From positions 15,118,585 through 15,182,584 of the forward strand of contig JAKOON010000012.1 of the NCBI GenBank assembly GCA_022577435.1: a stretch of 64,000 nucleotides of DNA. Reading direction: 5' to 3'. Shown one piece after another: positions 34,491 through 44,552 of the stretch. A program made the translations under genes and the position numbers. The DNA comes from Embiotoca jacksoni (taxonomy: Eukaryota; Chordata; Actinopteri; Embiotocidae). The notes below the pieces were generated by a model. That model saw only the letters and a list, made by a program, of their open reading frames with translations, was not told the origin of the DNA and made no database searches. How positions within the stretch are numbered: position 1 is the first letter of the stretch; every line of letters begins with the position of its first letter.

Positions 34491-37083
34491 GGTGGAGCTG
34501 CAGTTTCTTCTTTGTCAAGAAAAATGGAGTTAACTATTTTTTAGAGCAAAAAGCATATTGGTGTGTTCACCTAAAAAGTGTTAAAAGTGGAGTAACAAAG
34601 GTAAGAAAGGTGTGAAGCTTTATGAATCAAAAATTCAAAGCAGAAAAATGGAAAAACCTTTACTGCTTCTGTTAAAAAATGAAGGAAAAGAAAGAAAACT
34701 GAAAGATTCAACTGAAAGAAATACTCTGTTAAACCATACAGTCCGACCTCTAGTGCATTCTCATCAATCACTATTGTAAAAAGTCTTCATTTTTATGAAA
34801 CGCAAACTAAAATCATAATTCTCTTGCTCATGACAACTGCCAAATTTCCTGCTTAGCAAACAAACAGACAACATATTTTACAGTAGTGGGACAGAAAAGT
34901 GCATATTCATGAAAAGAATGTGCTAAAAGAAACTTTGCTAGGAAGTTGAGTGTTATAAAGAAAACAACACATCTACATGTTCACAGTAATGTTCCATAGA
35001 AATACATACACCAAAAGGCAAAATCAGTCCTGAGAAAATAATCTCTACAAATCAACAATGTTCCTCACGCAATCTCCAGTGTTTAAAACAGCCTCATAAT
35101 AAAGAATAAAAATACGTCATGATTTGAAAACATGGTGTCAAAATCAGACAAAAATCTGTGTGGTCCTTCCAACAATATCATCTTCATAAAAACAAAACTA
35201 TCACAAAGTTGAAGATCAGCGTACTGCACCCTTCACACAGGTATGGTTTTGGTACGTGGGTTTATTTGGACACTCGGTGGGACAGTCGGACAACACAACA
35301 CCTTCACACACCATCTATGTGTGTTCCAGCTATATGATACTTCAGTTACGCCACAGCATCACTGCCGGCACCTGGCAATGTCTGACTGGGCTCATCTTTA
35401 CAACCATAAAAGAAGGGAAAGATTGAAAAAAGAAAATCTGATTCAAGCAAGGCTCTGGCAAGGTTATAGCTTCCCCTTGATCTGTTTGCATCTCTGAACC
35501 TTTTGATCTCACCTCATACAGTGAGTTTTGATGATCTGTATACAATGTTGACAATAACATGTTATATGGTCGTATCAACACTTCTTCCCTTTTAATGCTT
35601 TATTGTAGCAATGCGATTACAGTGTTACTGAAACCAACAGATGTGACAGCCAAAGGTACAAATGTGAGCTCCAATTTCTAAGAAACCCAATCCCTTGCCT
35701 AGATGCTCCCCCAAAACTGCCAGTTCCCCCACCCTGTGTTGTGTTTACCTTGATTTATCTAGTGACCCGGGAAAAGATCAATGTTTTAACATGGGACATA
35801 CAGTTTTTGGATGAAATCCTGATCCAGCTATGGATCCATATGAGACTGGATCTACAGTTTCACATTGGGACATTAAGATGCCCTGTCCGACACAGTAATC
35901 TGTCATTGTGCACCATGCAGAGAGCTGGCCAACATGCTAGTATTCAACAAAAATTATCTCAGCAGGATGCACAGAGCACACTGTACATCACAGGCGTGGT
36001 TCAAAGATGATGTTCACACCACAGACATATGTACGTATCCACGGAGAGATAAATAACCAAAAAAACGATACTTGCATGTCTGTCAGGTGTTTCAGCTCCG
36101 CATGAGACGTCACACATGGCAGTATATCTTAAACTGTTTGTCTGAACATGAATCTTTTTCTCGTGCATTCCAACATGACATCTTTTTTGGAGCCAGGGTC
36201 ACACAGCTGGTCGCATACACGTACTACACAGATCACTGACATAACTAAACAACAGTTCATTTGGATGGTGTTGCTATTTCAGCACCCACAAAAACGTGAC
36301 ATGTACTTATGGACTTATGATGCTGTTGCATTTTGCGTGGCCGAATATTTCCTCATCATGGTCAAATAAAAAATAAAAATTCTGCTGGATATATGTCCTG
36401 CACACTGCTGAAACACATTATAATACTTGTGTGTGAGAGTTCAGCATATGCCAGTCCTCACCATACTGAAGCTATGATTTGTTTACTTTCAGGCAAAATG
36501 AACCATTAGCAAAACCATTTTGTGTAACTTTGGTTTGGATGCAGACCACCACTTGATGCTTTGTATATCAACATTATCAGTGCAGCTCTAGCTTTTCATG
36601 AATCCCTTCAAAAACCTCGCCATGAGAGAGACTGCCCACATGTACAAGGAATATAGAGGCAAGATAGGATTGAAACACAGATCTATGATTGTGGTTACAC
36701 ACTACTGGTCATAAAACTTGTTCAACGAGTTACAGACTGTGGCGAATTTTGCCAAGAGACTGATTCAGGAGAGAGAATCCTGTTCTGCCAGGTCTGTGGG
36801 AACGCCAAGTGGGTGGCTAAGTGCTGAAAATTATCTACCGAAAATGTGGAATGTCCTCGTTAAGATGAATTCAAGGCAGATTACTATTAAAGTGTAAACC
36901 ACAGAATGAGAAAATATCGACTTGCTCAGTTAATGTGAAGTAGTCAGGTGACGAGAGGAACAGTTCGACTCCAACCAAAGCATCAGAAATGTGGAAAGCT
37001 GTAATACACAGTACTTTTCTAAAAGGCTTTAACCATCTGGTGTGGTCAAACAGCACATCATACGAGCCATCTCTATTCAAGCA
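34491..37083. other. Unassigned non-coding stretch
   Basis: No named repeat and no frame with a recognised domain (89 codons at most). A-rich in its first part. Confidence 0.5.
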
Positions 37084-37306
37084 TGAGGTGTGATGAAAAA
37101 GACTGATGCACACAAACAGAGTAAAGCACAGTAATATGCACGGAGCAGGAGGAAGCGACATATTTGGAACCCAGCATTTCAAGTTACATGACTTGATCAA
37201 CTACGGCACCTGAGTTACATACATTTTTGTGATCACTAGTTCATGGGCATTAGCAATTTCACCATTGACCTGAAACTTGAGCGGAGAGCGCACATCAACT
37301 TTTATA

Positions 37307-37519
37307 TCATATTTTTGGGGAACAGAAAGAAGTAAAGAAGTGGCAAGGAGCCAAATCCGGTGAGGAGGGGTGTTGGTAAATGATGAATGTGTTGCTGCGG
37401 GGGAAAAACTTGAGTGCTTTTAAGGTGCTGTGAGCAGGTGCACAAGTGCCTTCGCGCCAAAGTTCAGGTCGTTTGCACCAAATGTTTTCCCTCAGATGCC
37501 TCAGAACGTCGCAGTACAA
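37307..37519 (-). pseudogene. Mariner-like transposase core fragment
   Basis: The open part of the transposase encodes VLRHLRENIWCKRPELWREG near its start and HPSSPDLAPCHFF at its end. In mariner transposases, RRLR..KRPELW lies before the second catalytic Asp (HDNAPAH), and YSPDLAPCDFFLFP holds the third. Here the second Asp region is out of frame (APAH remains) and the third Asp position reads His in CHFF. Two catalytic positions are therefore damaged. Confidence 0.8.
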
Positions 37520-37644
37520 TTCAGTGTTGACAGTCTGACTCCGGGGGACAAATTAACGGTGCAGAACCCCCACAAATGTCAAAGAAAACCCATCTGGTTG
37601 CTCCTGACATGATGCTCCTTCTTAAGTCTTGGACAGGGAGATTC

Positions 37645-38152
37645 TTCAACTTCAACTTTAAATTCTTTAATATTAATCCACCATATGACATCCAGACATA
37701 CAAATGGTTCGAAAAACAGTTTCTCAGTCACACTGAGCAAAATAAACAGACAAAACAAGAAAAGCATAACTATGCAACAACAACAAAAAACAGACAATGT
37801 AGTGAAAATATGGGTCCACAGTGTAAACGTTCAGAGTTTATGGGGGAAGGGGGAGAGAGGGGAGAGAGTTCAACATCCTGACAGCCTCATGGGTGAAGCT
37901 GCTCCTTAGTCTGGAGGAGCTGCGCGGAGCCTCTTCGGCCTCCCAGAAGGCAGGAGGTCGAAGAGGCTGTGTGAGGGATGGTTGAGTCTCTCACGATGCT
38001 GACTGCTTTGCGGGTAAGGCGGATGTTGTAGATGTCCAGGATGCTGGGGAGTGCAAAACCAATGATCCTACCAGCTGCCTTCACTATGCGCTGCAGGGTC
38101 TTGCGGTTGGAGGCGGTGCAGCTCCCGGTATACACAGTGATGCAGCTGGTTG
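37645..38152 (-). mobile_element. 5'-truncated non-LTR retrotransposon (L2/CR1-like)
   Basis: The minus-strand frame (about 37880-38152) encodes ASNRKTLQRIVKAAGRIIGF, then LPSILDIYNIRLTRKAVSIV and LLGGRRGSAQLLQTKEQLHP. This is the region after the reverse transcriptase in Jockey-superfamily LINEs (L2/CR1/Rex1-like), whose relatives read SCITVWYGNC..NRKTLQRIVK.AGKIIG. The remaining 235 bp is A-rich 3' UTR. Nothing upstream of this C-terminal piece is present, as is normal for 5'-truncated insertions. It separates two halves of the mariner that join cleanly in the other copies, so it inserted later. No clear target duplication could be read. Confidence 0.8.
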
Positions 38153-38447
38153 CTGCTCTTGAAACGGAAATGTCACTCAAAACACCTCGCCTGGCTCTTT
38201 ACTTCATTGCAATGGGATTTCTGAAGCATTTCAAAGGCCTGTTGGCGATATTCCGAGTTTGACTCAAAATTATGTCCATGTTAAGATCGCAAATACTCAT
38301 GTTTAAAAAAAAAAAAAAAGGTAACCCTGATCAAACCACGTCACTTTGAATACTTACTCAAAACATTATTGATTCCTCTTGCTGCATGAATATCACTGTG
38401 CTGGGCTTAATTTAATAAAACAGGAACAGTTTTTAAGTGCCATTTGT

Positions 38448-38936
38448 ACCCCTGCCTTAAACCTCATGTTACTGTTAAACATCTCTTTAATGACTTTGAT
38501 TTTTGTTTCAGTTGAAATAAATACATTTCTACTCCTCAGAGCTACATAAAAAATAGAGCAGATTTGTCTGATGACAAGGACACTTTTTCCATATGTTCAT
38601 GCCATTTCTAATTGTGTTGTTTTCTGCTGGTTTGCTGTGCTTCAACAATGTTTCTTAGCTTTATTTTGCTGCACCTTCCCAGTGGTAATGACAACAGCTG
38701 TTGGAATATAAATGTATCATTAACAGTTTAAGTGTGAGCAAATGTGTGTGTAATATTTATTGATACACTTTTTAATGAAATCATTGTCATATAATTCCTT
38801 GGGCTGAACAATGATTGCAGAAAAACAAATGTCCAATCTTGTCTCATTCTTAACAGTCTTACTGAAAAGGAGTTTGTGGATGTGATTCAGTATACTTGTT
38901 TCACTTTGGTTCTGTTCAGAAGGGTTCAATGTAATG
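38448..38936. other. Unassigned non-coding stretch
   Basis: AT-rich sequence between the mariner and the SINE. No gene seen. Confidence 0.5.
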
Positions 38937-39246
38937 TACCATCTGAGCCAGAGCAGATAGTAGAGCGGGTTGCCCACTAATCGGAAGGTTGGTGGTTCAA
39001 TCCTTGGCTCTTCCTGTCCACATACCTAATTATCCTTGGGCAAGATGCTGAACCCCAAGTTGCTCCCAATGGCGTACCAATGGTGTGTGAATGTAGTCCT
39101 GATGGCGAGCACCTTGCATGGCAGCTGAGCCTCATTAGTGTGTGAATGTGTATGTAAACAGATGAATAGGGGAAACAGTGTAAAAGCGCCTTGGGACGCT
39201 AAGGTGATAAAGTGCTATATAAGTGCAGGCCATTTACCATTCACCA
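38937..39246 (+). mobile_element. tRNA-derived SINE-like element
   Basis: The head contains TAGTAGAGCGGGTTG (A-box region, 38958-38972) and GGTTGGTGGTTCAATCC with the B box GGTTCAATCC at 38995-39004. The spacing is normal for RNA polymerase III internal promoters. The body has GGGCAAGATGCTGAACCCCA and TAAAGTGCTATATAAGTGCA. It ends in the direct repeat ACCATTCACCATT, the simple tail. The inverted copy at 13365-13646 confirms the family. The CTATATAA-type tail resembles those shared with LINE partners in fish. Confidence 0.8.
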
Positions 39247-42104
39247 TTATATCCTCAGCTGTGTGTCGTTTCTGGAGCAATAAACTAAACTTGTATTTAA
39301 CATTTAGCAAACGTCAGACCACATTTTCCACTAAGGAACTGTAGAACTCAACCAAATCTGGATGCTAAGTCATCGTCAAGAACATCCTTATAATGTACAA
39401 ATCTTAATTCTTTCAAACTTCGGCTGTGTATAAAGGGGAATACCATTACATCATAGCCAAATACTTGAATTTTCCCTCAAGAGATCTTGACAAGTCTCTG
39501 TATCTAAAGCAACACACTGCTGTGTTTCTTGGCACCAACAAATCTCAATGTAATTCCCTGACTCAACTTTGGCTGTGGTCCCGGAAACATATGCAACATA
39601 TGGTAGACATGACAACGGAGCTGTAGAACAGAGCGAAAGGAATGAGAACGAGATGGTATTAGAGGAAGGAGGGGAAAGAGATGAAAGGAGAAGAGGGGTG
39701 GACAAATCCAATATATTTTGACAATTAGAGCAAAAATGTTTACTGATAATTAAAGTTCACTGGGAGTTATATTCTCAATATGTGCAGATGTTTTTGTTTT
39801 TTTTCATTTTTATTTTCACATTTAGTGCGTCATGGTGATCTGCAGAGTTTCAGTGAAGCATTCTTGTGGACCTAACACAGTAGATGTATTCTGCACAATT
39901 TAATGGGTTTGCTTGTTAAATTTGACAGTTTTTGTCCCTCTGAAAATATCAAGTATCAGCATGTGTGAATGCCTCTTTTGAAATGTACCATAACCATGGC
40001 CCCAGTGAGTGCATTTTTTCCGAAAACACTTAAGATTCATGCTCTAAGCTTGCTGAGGCACTTTAAAAATATGTCTTAATTTAAAATTACTATCACTATT
40101 ATGCAGTATGCTAGAGCGTCCTTGATGTTCCTTTCTTGGTATTAACACCAAGCTATGAATTCATTACCCTAGGCATATCATTGGCTGTTGACATATTTAA
40201 CAATCTATATAATTGTGCATATCTTGTTGAGCTAATGGCTTTTGCTGCAAGAACAGTCTGAATGAGATAAACATCAAAGAAAAGAAGTGAAGTATATAAA
40301 TTGCAGGCGTTGCAGGTTCTATACTTTGCAGGCATTGTGGTGGAAATCCAACTTTATACACGCATCACTGACTAGAGAATCTCCTCCAATTTTGCAATTC
40401 ATGTCACTAAAAAGCTCAAAGTCCCTCCCGGCAAAGGATGGATAAACACAGCTAACCCATACAGCCACTGTATTTAGGCTTGAAGCCAGAGATGTTCCGC
40501 TATAGACAGTCTCACAGATTCATCCAGTGTAACTAAATGAAGACAGACACAGTAGTGTAGACAGAGAGCTGAGGTTAACACCTTGTTTGTACCATCATTG
40601 AACAAAATTTACCTTTGCAATTCTCAGTAACTTTAATCAGGTGTTGTAATTGCTTAACATAAAACATAAACGTATTTCTTAGCAGGTATAAGGATGCAAT
40701 TGGCCACACTGTCTGTTTATAGATGTTTCCATCCACCAGGGTACACTTGCGGATTGTAACTTTAACTGTAACGCTTCTCTGCAGAGGAAACAGATCTACT
40801 CGTGTGCAGACTGTTGAATGTTTCTCACTGTAATCATTTTATTTTTAATCTTTTGCATGTTTGTGCACTTCTGTATGTCGCTATGAGGGTAAGAAGAAGA
40901 GTGTATGTGCATTGTTCACCCACCTATATAGGCGCATGTTATTAACTTAAAATTACAGTTAAATTCTGCATTGACATAAGAAAAAGCCTTTGTCTATTAA
41001 TCACGCAATCCCTTTCTGCTGAGTCAAGGCAGCAATATGCTAACATGGCACTTGACTGCTCCTCATTTAAAGGCCAGCATGCCCATGGGTGCTCAGATGG
41101 GCCCAAGTACATTTGCTGTTTAAACAACATTAGCATGTTCTGAAACTAGCCAAGACAACGCGTTGCACTTGGCGCCGCTATGTGCTGGGTGTAAGTTAGA
41201 GCCAATAGTCTGAAAGGAGTCTGAAACTGGATGCTGCACAGAAACAGCTATAGTGATGTGGATAAAATGAGAAAAACGTGTATAAGGTTGTTTATTTTTT
41301 TTCTTGCTGAAGTCTGATTAAATGATGTTAGGAGAACTATAAGTTCTAGTCTGGCTCAGCTTCTGGCACTGAATGTAAGATCTCTAGTTTTCATTTAAAT
41401 CCTGCTCTGATTGTGAAGTGAGGAATGTCTTGATTTATTCTTGGCGAGGGCTCAGACATGGATTTGATCATGATCATGACGGATAGAGCGGTTCATCTCT
41501 ATTTCTCCCACTGATCATTCTCAGATAACATCCATCTAAAGCATCAAATTGTAATAAAACGTGGTGCTGACAGTCGATTAACATGAAGGGATGAACGGAC
41601 TCTCAATCTGCCAAGAGTTAATAGCTAGCGAACAACATGACCTGCTCATGAGCGTCATCGATAGCTTGAAGTTACCAGCTGACACTCTTGGTCTTCTTGG
41701 TTCTCTGCGAGTGACATCGTACTGTAATCACATTGTTGCTGATGTTTACTGTCCTACCAGCAGCTTGACATTTGTAGTTTGAGTGAAATGCCTGGTAAAC
41801 TCTTGATTGAACTGCTTAGAAACTTGTTTCAGACGTTCATGTGGCTCTCAGGATAGATTGATTGTAATCCAGTGCCATTATCTATTCAAGACTTTAGTTT
41901 GTCCAGTACCACAAATTAGGACTAAATATCGGCAAAACAATGTCATTCCCAACAATCTGAGGTGAGTGTTATGTTTTGTGCGAATAAGCAAATGTTAGCA
42001 GTCTTACAGTGTCCACAATCTGACAACCGCCATGGTTACAACAATAAAACAATGTGGTTAAAGTTACGAAACAACAACCTCTAAAGTCGAGCCATACATC
42101 CACC
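39247..42104. other. Unassigned non-coding stretch
   Basis: Purine-rich at 39625-39695. No gene or named repeat otherwise; frames are all below 90 codons. Confidence 0.5.
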
Positions 42105-42165
42105 CTGACCTCCTCTCTACAGACTTTGTGGCTTCATAACTATGTCGCCTCACTTCCCCCTTGGC
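42105..42165 (+). repeat. Fragment of the 25 kb dispersed repeat
   Basis: CTCTCTACAGACTTTGTGGC and TATGTCGCCTCACTTCC align with the end module of the repeat at 25371-25770. The sequence just upstream (from 42030) may belong too but is too diverged to call. Confidence 0.5.
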
Positions 42166-42269
42166 TCCTATGTCATAATTACTAAGGTTACTGTCGAGCA
42201 ATTTGACAATACAATTTCAAATCGGTCTGAAAAATCTGTAGGAGGAGATAGTTAAAGTACAACATGTTG

Positions 42270-42562
42270 GAATCGCCAAAAATGGTGACTAAATTCAAAA
42301 TGGCGGACTTCCTGTTGAGTTAAAGGAATGGTGCAATTGAAAGTTTTTGTATGTCTCGGTGTGATACACATGTCCACCACATTTCGTGTATGTAGGTAAA
42401 TGTAGCTGCCTACAGTTTAGGAGGCACTAGCGAGCCATTTGGCCTCACCCACTCACAAAACCACTAAAATACGTAATCTTCCACTGGGAGTGACGCGTGT
42501 ACCAATTTTCATGAGTTTTTGAGTATGTTAAGGCCTCCAAAAATGCAGTTTATCTTTTAAAA
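42270..42562 (+). repeat. Teleost dispersed repeat (AATGGCGGACTTCCTGTTG family)
   Basis: AAAATGGCGGACTTCCTGTT, ACACATGTCCACCACATTTC, CGTGTACCAATTTTCATGAG and TTTTTGAGTATGTTAAGGCC follow one another, as in a common teleost interspersed repeat. Non-coding. Confidence 0.65.
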
Positions 42563-42944
42563 TGTGAAAAAAAAGAAGAAAAAACACTTATTAACAATAG
42601 GGAATAGGGCTTTTGCCCTAATAATACATTTCTTTGTGCACTCTCTCCAATATGATGACTGTCTCAACAAAAACAAAAGTACATGTGTTAATCTACTGAT
42701 GATGAGTAAACCATGAACAAGGGTTAAGATTGAAAACGGCCGTGAGTCATTTTCAGACAAGTCATGCACAGTCATTGATCGACTTTCTAAGTACAAACAG
42801 CCAATAGCCGCCGTGCACATGAGACCCCCACAACACATCAGAGGAAAACAGAAGGACTCTGCATTGGCAAAGGTGAAGAGTCTTGTGCAAGATGTACTTT
42901 CAGAAAGTCTTGGTCTCTGTGTTATACTGTTCCCCTACCAGACC

Positions 42945-43460
42945 TGATGGGAGAGATAAAGAGAGAAGTGGGGGGTAAGAGTAGAACAGAAAGCAATTGG
43001 AGGAGAAGGTGGAGAAGTGAATGATGGAGAAAAATAAAGAGGAAGAGAAGAACAAACAGGGAGGTGGAGGATTGTGGAAGAAGTGAAAATGTGAGAGGGT
43101 TAATGCTACCACCAGAGCAGCAGAGATAGCGGGGGGTGGTCACATAGGCAGGGAGAGGCAGTGTATGTGTGATTCACTGGTAGGAGGCAACAGATGTCAA
43201 TCCAGGGGGTAAGGCTTTCTCCAAACTGAACAGCCCCCCCAGGAACATTAGTAACTAACAGACCTAGAAGACATGGTGGGGGAGGAGGAAAGTAAAAGAG
43301 AGGGTAGGAGAGAAAAGTAGAAGAAAGAGCAAGCAAAAGAGAAGTTAGAAAAATGAGGTGATAAAAAGAGAAAGATAAGCATTAGCTTTTAGGAAAGCAA
43401 GAGTGAGGATGTAAAGGTGAAGGGAGTAAAAGGAGAGGAAGGAAAGGAGACATTAAACCA
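42945..43460 (+). repeat. Purine-rich tract on the + strand
   Basis: Two long sections (42945-43060 and 43270-43460) are dominated by GGAGAGA, GAAGAG and GGAAAGGAG words, with few pyrimidines. A shorter mixed section lies between. Minus-strand frames there are Ser/Leu/Phe-rich artefacts. Such tracts can form triplex DNA. Confidence 0.75.
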
Positions 43461-43692
43461 GGAGATCACAGGAAAGGATATGGCCTCAAATGTGGGGCAG
43501 AAGTCACAGTAGTAATGCAAAGGTCCTTGCCAACAGATGCTATAATCTTTCATGGGGCTAAAAGGTTTTCCTCAATAACCATTTTAAATGAAGATGAAAA
43601 ATCTGTTTGGAAAATATGTGTTCCAGATGACGGAGCAAAACATTTCTAATTTAACCATTATTTTGTAAAAGATAAATTAACAAAAAGAAATG

Positions 43693-44552
43693 TCGAGAAT
43701 AAAGAAATTTGCTCCTGTTGTTCATGAATGATGCACAGCACTGACGTATACAGAGCAGGAGGGAGCTATAATGTTAGTAAAGAAGTATTTTATGTTTCGC
43801 CACTTAATCAAAATCAGCACCCAAGTTACTCATGTTGTTTTGGCCACTGGTACATGCGCACAGAAATGTTTCCATGACCATGAGAAGAAAGCGGGCGTCA
43901 AATTTTGTGCTGAACTCGGGAAATCGGCAATGCTTCAGAAAGCCGAAGGTGATGAAGATATGAACTGGGCGAGGTGTTTTGAGCGACAGTTACATTTCAA
44001 GAGGGGCAGAACGTCACTGCCCAAAACCAAAACGGACGCATCAGGTCACAAGCACAACAGAGAGTTTTCCATGTCGTTCATGATGCGCCATGAATTCTTC
44101 CACAGGGTCAGACTGTCAATGCTGAGCTCAACTATGTTCTGAGGCGTCTGAGGGAAAACACTTGAACAGTGGTGCTATTGCACTTGGGTTCTCCAACATG
44201 ACAATGCCCCCACTTACAGTGCAATGAAAATGGTTTCTCAATGTCAACAACACAATCGTAGCTTCCCACCACCCCTACTTGCCGGATTTGACTCCCTCTC
44301 ACTTCTTTCTTTCTCCAAAAAATTTGACTCTAAATTTGATTCGCGCTCTCTGCTCATGGCCATGGAATATTTGCCGTATGCATCAACCAGTGATTATAAA
44401 AACGTGTGTAACTCAGGTGCTAGTGTTGATCAAGCAATGGAATTCGGAAGACTTAATCACAATCACAGGTTATAGCTCCTCCTTGCTCTATGCACATTAT
44501 GGTACTGCACACTGTTCACGTGCAACAGAAGCAGTCTGAATATTTTTGATCC
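43693..44552 (+). mobile_element. Mariner-like deletion derivative with long inverted ends
   Basis: The 5' region (43693-43870) has an inverted partner at 44365-44552. GCTCCTGTTG and CAGAGCAGGAGGGAGCTATA on the left pair with ATAGCTCCTCCTTGCTCTAT and CAACAGAAGC on the right, and the right end reads TTTTTGATCC. Between them the + strand encodes VKFCAELGKSA, EGDEDMNWARCFERQLHFKR and GRTSLPKT, the N-terminal helix-turn-helix region of mariner transposase. It then jumps to the HEFF-RV (HEFVPPGQTV) block, a shifted HDNAP block and PDLTPSHFF. The middle and the C-terminus are deleted, exactly as in the 37 kb copy at its C-terminal side. Confidence 0.8.
43771..44142 (+). pseudogene. Mariner-like transposase N-terminal fragment
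   Basis: The frame is open for 123 codons. Residues about 40-90 match the mariner HTH/paired-like DNA-binding region (IKFCVKLGKSA..RCFEWHARFK.GRTSL in relatives). The first about 35 residues are probably 5' UTR read through, because the same DNA forms the inverted end. After residue 105 the frame enters the HHEFVPPGQ-type block and ends at a stop where relatives continue. It lacks the whole catalytic N-half (first Asp). Confidence 0.75.

Larger units (their letters stand above)
37084..38447 (-). mobile_element. Mariner-like element with long inverted ends, interrupted by a LINE
   Basis: The left end TGAGGTGTGATGAAAAAGAC at 37084 is followed by about 190 bp that recur inverted at the right end (about 38290-38447). 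Paired blocks are GCACGGAGCAGGAGGAAGC (left) against the CTCTTGCTGCATGAATATC region (right). Between them the minus strand encodes transposase pieces: a W.FFDICG-type block, CPPESDCQH, then VLRHLRENIWCKRPELW, a damaged HDNAPAH region and SSPDLAPCHFF. The C-terminal third found at 15945-16300 is missing, and the reading frame runs straight into the inverted end. The N-terminal region is reduced as well. About 508 bp of non-LTR retrotransposon splits the copy at 37645-38152. Inactive. Confidence 0.8.

Noticed and set aside
38951..39010. tRNA gene
   Set aside because: A and B boxes are present, but no complete cloverleaf can be drawn and a second inverted copy exists at 13.4 kb; it is a SINE head.
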